Shown here: positions 22,730-33,271 of the stretch, in pieces
Layout of the letters: each line of letters begins with the position of its first letter
How positions within the stretch are numbered: position 1 is the first letter of the stretch
Assembly (NCBI RefSeq): GCF_022539505.1
Contig: NC_061508.1
Span: forward strand, 346,593,484 to 346,657,483
Source: Lolium rigidum
Taxonomy: Eukaryota > Streptophyta > Magnoliopsida > Poales > Poaceae
DNA: 64,000 bases
Direction of reading: 5' to 3'
Notes under the pieces: generated by a model
Told to the model about the DNA's origin: nothing
The model's database searches: none
Seen by the model: the letters and a program-made list of their open reading frames with translations, nothing else
Position numbers and translations under genes: made by a program

Positions 22730-24854
22730 TGTTGCTAAAATGGCTACCGCTGAAAACACTAAGTTGTGTGACTTCACAACCACAAATAATAATGATTTCT
22801 TATGCACACCTATTGCTCCACCTGCTACTACAGCAGAATTCTTTGAAATTAAACCTGCTTTACTGAATCTTGTTATGCGAGAGCAATTTTCTGGTGTTAG
22901 TTCTGATGATGCTGCTGCACATCTTAATAATTTTGTTGAATTATGTGAAATGCAAAAGTATAAGGATGTAGATGGTGACATTATAAAATTAAAATTGTTC
23001 CCTTTCTCATTAAGAGGAAGAGCTAAAGATTGGTTGCTATCTCTGCCTAAGAATAGTATTGATTCATGGACTAAATGCAAGGATGCTTTTATTGGTAGAT
23101 ATTATCCCCCTGCTAAAATTATATCTTTGAGGAGTAGCATAATGAATTTTAAACAATTAGATACTGAACATGTTGCTCAAGCTTGGGAAAGAATGAAATC
23201 TTTGGTTAAAAATTGCCCAACCCATGGACTGACTACTTGGATGATCATCCAAACCTTCTATGCAGGACTAAATTTTTCTTCGCGGAATTTATTGGATTCA
23301 GCTGCTGGAGGTACCTTTATGTCCATCACTCTTGGTGAAGCAACAAAACTTCTTGATAATATGATGATCAATTACTCTGAATGGCACACGGAAAGAGCTC
23401 CACAAGGTAAGAAGGTAAATTCTGTCGAAGAAACCTCTTCCTTGAGTGATAAGATTGATGCTATTATGTCTATGCTTGTGAATGATAGGACTAATATTGA
23501 TCCTAATAATGTTCCGTTAGCTTCATTGGTTGCACAAGAAGAACATGTTGATGTAAACTTCATTAAAAATAATAATTTCAACAACAATGCTTACCGGAAC
23601 AATTCTAGTAACAACTATAGGCCATATCCTTATAATAATGGCAACGGCTATGGTAATTCTTATGGGAATTCTTACAACAATAATAGGAATTCACCCCCTG
23701 GACTTGAAGCCATGCTTAAAGAATTTATTAGTACACAAACCGCTTTTAACAAATCTGTTGAAGAAAAGCTTGGGAAAATTGATATACTTGCTTCTAAAGT
23801 CGATAGTCTTGCTGCTGATGTTGATCTTTTGAAATCGAAAGTTATGCCTAATGAAAATCATCATAATAAAATTGTTACTACAACAAATTCCATCCAAGTT
23901 AGAATTAATGAGAATATAAGATTAATGGCTGAACTGCGTGCTAGGTGGGATAGAGAAGAAAATGAAAAACTAGCTAAAGAGAAGAATGTAGCTAAAGTTT
24001 GGACTATTACCACCACTAGTAATGCTAATGTTACACATGTTGCTGCACCTCCTACTAATACTAATAAAAGAATTGGTGTTAGCAATGTTTCCACTTGTAA
24101 TGCAAAGCGCGAGAAACTACCTGAAACTGCTAAAACTGCTGAAACTGCCTGTGATAAAGCTGCTGAAATTTTTTCCAACATTGGGGATGATGATCCCATT
24201 GCTTTAGATTATAATGGTTTGAATTTTGATGATTGCCACATCTCTGAAGTTATAAAGTTCTTGCAAAAACTTGCTAAAAGTCCTAATGCTAGTGCTATAA
24301 ATTTGGCTTTCACACAACATATTACAAATGCTCTCATAAAAGCTAGAGAAGAGAAACTAGAGCGCGAAGCCTCTATTCCTAGAAAGCTAGAGGATGGTTG
24401 GGAGCCCATCATTAAGATGAAGGTTAAAGATTTTGATTGTAATGCTTTATGTGATCTTGGTGCAAGTATTTCCGTTATGCCTAAGAAAATTTATAATATG
24501 CTTGACTTGCCACCGCTGAAAAATTGTTATTTGGATGTTAATCTTGCTGATCATTCTACAAAGAAACCTTTGGGGAAAGTTGATAATGTTCGCATTATCG
24601 TTAACAATAACCTTGTCCCCGTTGATTTTGTTGTCTTGGATATTGAATGCAATGCATCTTGTCCCATTATATTGGGAAGACCTTTTCTTCGAACTGTTGG
24701 TGCTATCATTGATATGAAGGAAGGTAATATAAAATATCAATTTCCTCTCAAGAAAGGTATGGAACACTTCCCTAGAAAGAGAATGAAGTTACCTTTTGAT
24801 TCCATTATGAGAACAAATTATGATGTTGATGCTTCGTCTCTTGATAATACTTGA
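22730..24854 (+). CDS. Gypsy gag with C-terminal aspartic protease-like domain, 5'-truncated by the gap
   Basis: Open from the gap to TGA at 24852-24854, about 707 codons. The first third is a Gypsy gag core (MREQFSGVSSDDAAAHLNNF, FPFSLRGRAKDWLLSLP, AWERMKSLVKNCPTHGL). An asparagine-rich linker follows (about 23570-23700) and then a coiled, charged segment. The C-terminal part holds the retroviral-type protease signature DLGAS (24453-24467) with the later ILGRPFL motif. I find no CCHC zinc knuckle, which is unusual for gag. The frame is undamaged over more than 2 kb, which suggests a recent insertion or selection through trans-mobilisation. The ORF also reads through the N run, but that join is an artefact. 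Confidence 0.85.
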
Positions 24855-27445
24855 TACACACTTTCTGCGCCTAGCTGAAAGGCGTTAAAGAAAAGCGCTT
24901 ATGGGAGACAACCCATGTTTTTACCTACAGTACTTTGTTTTTATTTTGTGTCTTGGAAGTTGTTTACTACTGTAGCAACCTCTCCTTATCTTAGTTTTGT
25001 GTTTTGTTGTGCCAAGTAAAGTCTTTGATAGAAAAGTTCATACTAGATTTGGATTGCTGCGCAGTAACAGATTTCTTTGCTGTCACGAATTCCGACCTGC
25101 CTCTCTGTAGGTAGCTCAGAAAAATCTGAAAATTTACGTGCGTGATCCTCAGATATGTACGCAACTTTCATTCAATTTGGGCATTTTCATTTGAGCAAGT
25201 CTGGTGCCATTTTAAAATTCGTCTTTACGAACTGTTCTGTTTTGACAGATTCTGCCTTTTATTTCGCATTGCCTCTTTTGCTATGTTGGATGAATTTCTT
25301 TGATCCACTAATGTCCAGTAGCTTTATGCAATGTCCAGAAGTGTTAAGAATGATTGTGTCACCTCTGAACATGTTAATTTTTATTGTGCACTAACCCTCT
25401 AATGAGTTGTTTCGAGTTTGGTGTGGAGGAAGTTTTCAAGGATCAAGAGAGGAGTATGATGCAACATGATCAATGAGAGTGAAAGCTCTAAGCTTGGGGA
25501 TGCCCCGGTGGTTCACCCCTGCATATTCTAAGAAGACTCAAGCGTCTAAGCTTGGGGATGCCCAAGGCATCCCCTTCTTCATCGACAACATTATCAGGTT
25601 CCTCCCCTGAAACTATATTTTTATTCCGTCACATCTTATGTGCTTTGCTTGGAGCGTCGGTTTGTTTTTGTTTTTTGTTTTGTTTGAATAAAATGGATCC
25701 TAGCATTCACTATATGGGAGAGAGACACGCTCCGCTGTAGCATATGGACAAGTATGTCCTTAGCTTCTACTCATAGTATTCATGGCGAAGTTTCTTCTTC
25801 GTTAAATTGTTATATGGTTGGAATTGGAAAATGATACATGTAGTAAATTGCTATAATGTTTTGGGTAATGTGATACTTGGCAATTGTTGTGCTCATGTTT
25901 AAGCTCTTGCATCATATGCTTTGCACCCATTAATGAAGAAATACATAGAGCATGCTAAAATTTGGTTTGCATATTTGGTTTCTCTAAGGTCTAGATAATT
26001 TCTAGTATTGAGTTTGAACAACAAGGAAGACGGTGTAGAGTCTTATAATGTTTTCAATATGTCTTTTATGTGAGTTTTGCTGCACCGGTTCATCCTTGTG
26101 TTTGTTTCATATAAGCCTTGCTAGCCTAAACCTTGTATCGAGAGGGAATACTTCTCATGCATCCAAAATACTTGAGCCAACCACTATGCCATTTGTGTCC
26201 ACCATACCTACCTACTACATGGTATTTCTCCGCCATTCCAAAGTAAATTGCTTGAGTGCTACCTTTAAAATTCCATCATTCGCCTTACAATATATAGCTC
26301 ATGGGACAAATAGCTTAAAAACTATTGTGGTATTGAATATGTACTTATGCACTTTATCTCTTATTAAGTTGCTTGTTGTGCGATAACCATGTTTCGGGGA
26401 CGCCATCAACTATTCTTTGTTGAATTTCATGTGAGTTGCTATGCATGTTCGTCTTGTCCGAAGTAAGAGCGATCTACCACCTTATGGTTAAGCATGCATA
26501 TTGTTAGAGAAGAACATTGGGCCGCTAACTAAAGCCATGATCCATGGTGGAAGTTTCAGTTTTGGACATATATCCTCAATCTCAAATGAGAAAATTATTA
26601 ATTGTTGTTACATGCTTATGCATAAAAGAGGAGTCCATTATCCGTTGTCTATGTTGTCCCGGTATGGATGTCTAAGTTGAGAATAATCAATAGCGAGAAA
26701 TCCAATGCGAGCTTTCTCCTTAGACCTTTGTACAGAGCGGCATAGAGGTACCCCTTGTGACACTTGGTTAAAACATGTGCATTGTGATGATCCGGTAGTC
26801 CAAGCTAATTAGGACAAGGTGCGGGCACTATTAGTATACTATGCATGAGGCTTGCAACTTGTAAGATATAATTTACATGATACATATGCTTTATTACTAC
26901 CGTTGACAAAATTGTTTCATGTTTTCAAAATCAAAGCTCTAGCACAAATATAGCAATCGATGCTTTTCCTCTATGGAGGACAATTCTTTTACTTTCAATG
27001 TTGAGTCAGTTCACCTATTTCTCTCCACCTCAAGAAGCAAACACTTGTGTGAACTGTGCATTGATTCCTACATACTTGCATATTGCACTTATTATATTAC
27101 TTTATGTTGACAATATCCATGAGATACACATGTTACAAGTTGAAAGCAACCGCTGAAACTTAATCTTCTTTTGTGTTGCTTCAATACCTTTACTTTGAAT
27201 TATTGCTTTATGAGTTAACTCTTATGCAAGACTTATTGATGCTTGTCTTGAAGTGCTATTCATGAAAAGTCTTTGTTATATGATTCACTTGTTTACTCAT
27301 GTCATATACATTGTTTTGATCGCTGCATTCACTACATATGCTTTACAAATAGTATGATCAAGGTTATGATGGCATGTCACTCCAGTAAATTATCCGTGTT
27401 ATCGTTTTACTCGCTCGGGACGAGCGTAACTAAGCTTGGGGATGC
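24855..27445 (+). other. Long untranslated part of the Gypsy element
   Basis: No ORF of interest. It contains two direct copies of a motif around TAAGCTTGGGGATGCCC (about 25491-25506 and 25547-25562) and a purine-rich tract just before the LTR. The missing pol region would normally lie here. Confidence 0.7.
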
Positions 27446-29036
27446 TGATACGTCTCCGACGTATCGATAATTTCTTATGTTCCATGCCACATTATTGATG
27501 TTATCTACATGTTTTATGCACACTTTATGTCATATTCGTGCATTTTCTGGAACTAACCTATTAACAAGATGCCGAAGTGCCAGCTGCTGTTTTCTCGCTG
27601 TTTTTGGTTTCGTAAATCCTAGTAACGAAATATTCTCGGAATTGGACGAAATCAACGCCCGGGGTCCTATTTTGCCACGAAGCTTCCAGAAGACCGAAGA
27701 GGAGACGAAGTGGGGCCACGAGGTGGCCAAACCCTAGGGCGGCGCGCCCCCCCCCCCCTTGGCCGCGCCGACCCGTGGTGTGGGGCCCCCGTGCCCCCCC
27801 CCGACTTGCCCTTCCGCCTACTTAAAGCCTCCGTCGCGAAACCCCCAGTACCGAGAGCCACGATACGGAAAACCTTACTGAGACGCCGCCGCCGCCGATC
27901 CCATCTCGGGGGATCCAGGAGATCGCCTCCGGCACCCTGCCGGAGAGGGGATTCATCTCCCGGAGGACTCTACGCCGCCATGGTCGCCTCCGGAGTGATG
28001 TGTGAGTAGTCTACCCTGGACTATGGGTCCATAGCTGTAGCTAGATGGTTGTCTTCTCCCCATTGTGCTTCATTGTCGGATCTTGTGAGCTGCCTAACAT
28101 GATCAAGATCATCTATCCGTAATTCTATATGTTGCGTTTGTTGGGATCCGATGAATAGAGAATACTTGTTATGTTGATTATCAAAGTTATGTCTATGTGT
28201 TGTTTATGATCTTGCATGCTCTCCGTTACTAGTAGATGCTCCGGCCAAGTAGATGCTTGTAACTCCAAGAGGGAGTATTTATGCTCGATAGTGGGTTCAT
28301 GCCTACATTGATACCGGGACAGTGACGAAAGTTCTAAGGTTGTGTTGTGTTGCCACTAGGGATAAAACATTGATGCTATGTCTAAGGATGTAGTTGTTGA
28401 TTACATTACGCACCATACTTAATGCAATTGTCTGTTGCTTTGCAACTTAATACCGGAGGGGGTTCGGATGATAACCTGAAGGTGGACTTTTTAGGCATAG
28501 ATGCAGTTGGATGGCGGTCCATGTACTTTGTCGTAATGCCCAATTAAATCTCACTATACTCATCATAATATGTATGTGCATGGTCATGCCCTCTTTATTT
28601 GTCAATTGCCCAACTGTAATTTGTTCACCCAACATGTTGTTTATCTTATGGGAGAGACACCTCTAGTGAACCGTGGACCCCGGTCCAATTCTCTATACTG
28701 AAATACAATCTCATCGCAATACTTGTTCTATTGTTTTCCGCAAACAATCATCTTCCACACAATACGGTTAATCCTTTGTTACAGCAAGCCGGTGAGATTG
28801 ACAACCTCACTGTTTCGTTGGGGCAAAGTACTTTGGTTGTGTTGTGCAGGTTCCACGTTGGCGCCGGAATCTCTGGTGTTGCGCCGCACTACATCCCGCC
28901 GCCATCAACCTTCAACGTGCTTCTTGACTCCTACTGGTTCGATTAAACCTTGGTTTCTTACTGAGGGAAACTTGCCGCTGTGCGCATCACACCTTCCTCT
29001 TGGGGTTCCCAACGGACGTGTCAACCACACGCATCA
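27446..29036 (+). repeat. 3' LTR of the Sabrina-like Gypsy element
   Basis: 1591 bp from TGATACGTCTCC to CACACGCATCA, with TG and CA ends. The preceding purine tract and the DUF6598 sequence that resumes immediately after fix both borders. Confidence 0.85.
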
Positions 29037-29240
29037 TTGATCTCGAGCTGCTATGTACCCATACAGCTCTACGGACCCAGCATCAGCAGGAAGGCTGCCC
29101 ACTTTTACCGAGAAAATCTGCACCATGCCAATATCATAATGTTTCCAACAGCTTCCATCGTCGCCAAACATGCAGTCTGGTCCAGGATCTGAGAACCTCA
29201 TGGCCTCGACCCGAGTCTCGCTACGGTCCGCGACATTTTT
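29037..29240 (-). pseudogene. DUF6598 copy D, fragment between two insertions
   Basis: The minus strand reads ADRSETRVEAMRFSDPGPDC, then GSCWKHYDIGMVQIFSVKVG and VELYGYIAARD, matching residues about 131-198 of copy A. It is cut on one side by the Gypsy LTR immediately after AARD and on the other by a retroposon at 29241. The C-terminal remainder should lie on the far side of the Gypsy element, beyond the gap. The N-terminal part is not found on the other side of the retroposon. Confidence 0.85.
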
Positions 29241-31000
29241 CGATAAAAAGTATATATTAATATCATGAAGATGTCAATTACACCCAGCCTCTGCAACAAC
29301 GCATTACCCTAGCGGCACTACGGATGGACACAGCCAAAAAAGAAAGAAGAATTACAAAAAAAGAAAAGCCCCGCTACAGTGATTCATTCATTGAAACAAC
29401 AGTACTAACACCACCAAAACAACACCTGAAGTCCAACTTCTTCAAAAGCGACGCCTCCAAGAAGGAAATAGTGCACAAGCACCATCATCACCCGATCATA
29501 GATCTTAGGTTTTCACCCTGAAGAAAGTCCTCGCTCTCAAAACAATGCCTCCAACAAGGCCATTGCCAGGCACAACCAACTAAGGCCAGACCTTGGGTTT
29601 TCACCCGGAGTGGTAGGACTATGACCTTCGCTTGTGCAGTCGCCCCCGCTTGCATGTCGTTGTTCCAAATCACAAATCACCAAGCCAATTCCTCATAACC
29701 ACCAAGACTCGAGCTGCCATTGCTAGACCCCAGACCTCGGCTTCCATGTCATTCTTCGCTAGCATCACGGAACGAGAACATGCTCCATGATATTAACAGC
29801 CAGCAAAGCTTCGAGACGCTCCCTCTGAAACCAAACGGTCAGAGTAAAACACGGGTGCGCACGACCGAATTCCACCCGATCCGGCAAACTCCAGGCATAG
29901 AACGCCTCGTGGAGCGCCAGCGGAGCCTTCCGGAACACGCCACTTCCGCCAGATCGATGGAGACAAGCAGCAGATCATCAACTTGGCAATAGGAGAAATC
30001 CTAAGACCACCGCCATTATCCGCGAGACTAGCAGGCCCCCACGCCGCCAATCCCTCCATGCCGGAGTGACAAGAGAGCAAGGAGGCAGACCTAGTGTCGT
30101 TGCCTAATCGACGGTACCCCGGAGGAGGGATCCTCACGAGGGGGAGAAGAAGTAGGGGCCATAGGGCGGAGTGCACACGGGACGGTGGTACGCGATTTAC
30201 CCAGCTTCGGAACACTCGCACGATGACGAGGGCCTACTGCTGCTTGTCCGGAATTATCCGGGCGCTTTCGCGTTGTTACAATGAGTTGTTGTTCTGCCTC
30301 TAGGGCTCCCGGGATCCGGCTTATAAAGGCGCACGGATCTAGGGTTTACATGGAGAGTCCTAGCCGGATTACAGATAGCCTAACTACGGTACAATGTCTT
30401 GCCGTGTACGTCAAGGATCCGCCCTTCCATCTATGTCGTACCGGATCCGGGTCCCTTAATGGGCCTCCGTGGATCCGGGTTCCTCCTCGAGGTCGGTCGG
30501 ATCCGGCTCCTCGCTCCCGGGCCGGACATCTTCCGTCAGGATCAACAGCAACTGGGCCGCCCGATGGGCCACATGCCTCATCACCATCTGTGGGCCACCC
30601 GGGCTTGCCGGATCTAGGCACTGTCGATGGTACACCTATGAAGTATACCCACAACACCTAGCGCAAGGCTGCACGTACTGGTGATCCAAGGAACCACCAT
30701 CACCCTCCGCCCCGGCCGTGGCTGGCCATCTGGCCAGATCGGCGTCATCCCAGATCATGGCCCGACGACCTAGCTCGCCGCCATGCACGCCGACGTGCTG
30801 AGGGCGCACCGCCATCTTCTCACTGCCACCCCGCCGGAGGGCCTCAGGCCCCGGCCCGAACAGCCGCGCCGCCCTGCGCTTCCGCCGACGTTCCCCCAAC
30901 TCCCGGAGAAAACCAGCAGCAGCACACCGCCATCCCTGCCGCCGTCTTCGACGTGGAGGGGGCCGCTACCGCCACCGGGGATTGAAATTATAATAAGTGA
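29241..31000 (-). mobile_element. Non-LTR-type retroposon, minus strand, split by a solo LTR
   Basis: On the minus strand the block starts GC-rich (about 30980), becomes balanced, and ends with a 3'-end-like sequence (TAATATATACTTTTTATCG then AAAAA) abutting DUF6598 copy D. I recall this ending from wheat LINE-type elements. No reverse transcriptase is visible, so it is non-autonomous or 5'-truncated. It also contains TATCATGGAGCATGTT-type text seen in similar retroposons. The 562-bp solo LTR at 30095-30656 interrupts it. Confidence 0.5.
30090..30661. mobile_element. Solo LTR (30095-30656) with 5-bp target duplication
   Basis: A 562-bp sequence with TG and CA ends, TGTCGTTGCC on the left and CCCACAACA on the right. 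The direct repeat CCTAG flanks it at 30090-30094 and 30657-30661. No internal domain or second LTR is nearby, so it is a solo LTR left by recombination. Family and orientation are not recognised. Confidence 0.8.
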
Positions 31001-31022
31001 ACCAATAAATTTTCGAAAAAAA
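30985..31022 (+). repeat. Possible small LINE 3' end, plus strand
   Basis: The sequence AATAAATTTTCG then seven A resembles the retroposon 3' end seen at 29241 on the other strand. It could be a second, tiny insertion or the edge of a rearranged one. Confidence 0.3.
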
Positions 31023-31029
31023 GTGCATC

Positions 31030-31230
31030 AATCAATGAACTGGACATGGACGTGCGTCATGCACACTTCCAGACGATCAAGCACAATTTTCCGATCGAAG
31101 CAACGACAAGTCAAAAACGGCATGACGAGTACATACCATGCGTGCATAGACGGGCAATTGGATTCAAGCACACTCCACTTGGAACCGATCGAATCAGGAT
31201 GATGCCATGCAACCATTTACTGAGTAGTCA
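31030..31230. repeat. Left part of a diverged duplicate of 44700-45140
   Basis: Shares anchors with the region starting 44710: TGCACACTT, ACGATC, ACAAGTCAAAAAC, GATGCTGCCATGCA-like text, and AGTCAATCAA. The match continues after the retroposon at 32351. Confidence 0.6.
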
Positions 31231-32363
31231 ATCAAGGATGATGGATGAACTTCTCCATTTTATCCCCCTTATCTACGGACAGCTCCCCCCTTCCTCGCTC
31301 TCTCCGCCTAACCCGTTGAGAGTCCACCGGCCCTCTTTTCCTTTGCCGGCCCGATCCCGAATCTTCTTCGCCGGCGATGCCGCGCGGAGCGGAGGAAGGA
31401 GAGGCGCCTGGCCTGATGTATATAGTAGTCTAGGATTTCTTCTTCTGTCGGCTACCCTTGTGGAGTATTGGAGTAGGTGGCGGGATCTTCTTGGCCAGAT
31501 CCGGCCCGCTCAGGTCTTCTTCTTCGTCGCTGCTTCTCTCTGGTGGCAGGAGCGGCGGCAGGCGGTGAAGGGGAGGCGTGGCATCTCCAGCAATAAGGCC
31601 ACTCCCTTCCCTCCTCGTCATCTGCTTTGGCTGTGCTGGAGCAGCAGCCGAAGTCCAGATCTTCCGCTTCTCCAACTTCATCCATGGTGGATGGACAAAG
31701 ATTGGGGAGGATCTGAGGATGGCTTCCCCAATAAGCTCCTCTGGCTTCACCGAAGTCGCCATCTTCAACGTGCGCCTCCCCGAGTCCGTGGCAGGCCCTT
31801 TGGGATTGATGGCGAGCCGGTTTCTCTGTTGTGGCTTCGGTATGGCCTTGCTGCTTCTTCAACGTTGGCTCCTCTTCTTCTCTCCCGATCTCCAGGCGTC
31901 ATGGTGGCGATGGGCAAGGGAGGCTGCAGAGTGGCGGTGCTGAGGAGGTGGCGCCGGAGTCCTATAGAAGCACCTTGTTCGAGCACCACATCGGCGGTAA
32001 ATATGCCGTCCGTTATCTATGCCAGTGAAGACTGGCAGATCTTCAACCTCCTCCGGAGGCCCTTTCGGAGGTTGGCGGTCGCATCCCACGCCGACTTGGA
32101 AGCAAGTGGTTTTGTCCCCGCTTCGGAGCCTGACGACGACATGGCTGACCTCCTGCTCGTCGGTGGGGAAAGAGAAGGGCTTGATTGCGTTTTTCTTTCT
32201 CTTAGTGAGGCCCTTTCTGCAAATGCCAGGGACCTATGTGTAATTTTTCTATTTCATGGGGTCCTTTGTAATATGTTGTACACCCACCGGTTGTTTTAAT
32301 GAAGCTTCTTCGCCCTTCGGGGCGCTCCGTGTTCAAAAAAAAAAAAAAAAATCAAGGATGATG
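31231..32363 (+). mobile_element. Retroposon with poly(A) tail and 13-bp target duplication
   Basis: The direct repeat ATCAAGGATGATG flanks the block (31231-31243 and 32351-32363). The insert (31244-32350) is about 1.1 kb and ends in an A run of about 15 (32336-32350), the mark of target-primed reverse transcription. The interior is GC-rich with a long open frame (to 32299) that shows no known domain. The tail region resembles a 3' UTR. A paralogous uninterrupted target exists at 45142-45155. Confidence 0.85.
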
Positions 32364-32550
32364 CCATGCCATTACTAAGGTACGAGTACTTGCTGCGAAG
32401 ACACGCGGGATTGATGGGCGAAGCCGGCAATGAAATCCGTAGAATTCGACGGGGATCGAGCGGTGGCGACAGCGACGGTGTTCCGGTGGTCTGAAGGAGG
32501 ACGAAGACCAGTGTCACAGTAATATTAGGTCACCCGTCGGCGTCTTGACA
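32351..32550. repeat. Right part of a diverged duplicate of 45142-45335
   Basis: Shares CGGGATTGATGGG, GAAGCCGG, TCGACGGG, CGGTGGCGA and GGTGGTCTGAA in order with 45185-45300. The two copies differ by many substitutions and small indels, so the duplication is old. Confidence 0.6.
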
Positions 32551-33271
32551 TGGATAGGAAACCAAATAGCCGATCGTTCGAGACGCCGCCGTACGTCCAC
32601 GGTCGCGAGCGTATTTACAGGGCATGGACAGAGACGCCGACGTCCGGGAATAGATGGGTGGACGGATGCGCCGCGGCAGTATTTTGCGGTTAATTTCGCC
32701 GTCGTGTTCGTCGTTATGCACACCTCCAGTGCCGGTGCCAGTGCCGGTGCGTGTTTCTGCTACTTGCTTAGATTGCGTGCTAAAACGGGGACGACGATCG
32801 TGACCGCGAACAGCGATGTTTCGTTTTCATTTCATGGGCTTGTGAGCTTCTTCACTTCTTGTCCGGGTGCAGAGCACCGTCGTCGTCGCATGCACCGACT
32901 TCTCCCGTCTTGATACCATATGATGCGCTCGACATGAGCCTTGAAACCCGTGTAATCATGCCTGATTGTCGTACGAGTTCCGGTGGCCATCCTCACCGGC
33001 CTCGGAAACTTGCCGGCGAAGCGAGCAAGCTACTCATGAGCATGAGCCGACGTGAAACAACAGTTTCAAGAAAACGCACACGTACTGGCGGGCCGCTTTG
33101 CTCCTTCCAAGAGTTGAAGTCCTCGCCTCCTCTCCAAGCGATGTACAGCTAGCTACACCGTGCCAAGAAGAAAACGTACATCTTTGCCGACTCAAAACCA
33201 AGAATCTGTTCGGAACACATGACATGTGTGCATTATTTTTCGGCGACAGAGACGGCTGTTTCATATTTGCG
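32551..33271. other. Intergenic sequence without recognised gene
   Basis: Moderately GC-rich. Contains a short tandem repeat of GCCGGTGCCAGT (about 32730-32750). ORFs are short and overlapping, with no recognisable motif. Confidence 0.35.

Larger units (their letters stand above)
22730..29036 (+). mobile_element. Gypsy LTR retrotransposon, Sabrina-like, non-autonomous, 5' part missing
   Basis: The order on the plus strand is gag-protease ORF (to 24854), about 2.6 kb with no coding domain, a purine-rich tract (AAGCTTGGGGATGC) and the 3' LTR (27446-29036). No reverse transcriptase, RNase H or integrase is found, so the element would need proteins in trans. The 5' LTR and gag start are lost in or beyond the gap. 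The bases after the LTR, TTGAT, are the expected 5-bp target site; its partner copy is not in view. The family name rests on recall of the LTR start TGATACGTCTCCGACGTATC. Confidence 0.85.

Noticed and set aside
24855..27445. Possible hidden pol gene in the Sabrina-like element
   Set aside because: No reading frame of useful length and no reverse transcriptase, RNase H or integrase motif was found on either strand.
31046..32299. 417-codon plus-strand ORF
   Set aside because: It starts in host sequence before the 31244 insertion border and runs into the retroposon. It has no domain and its composition explains the openness.
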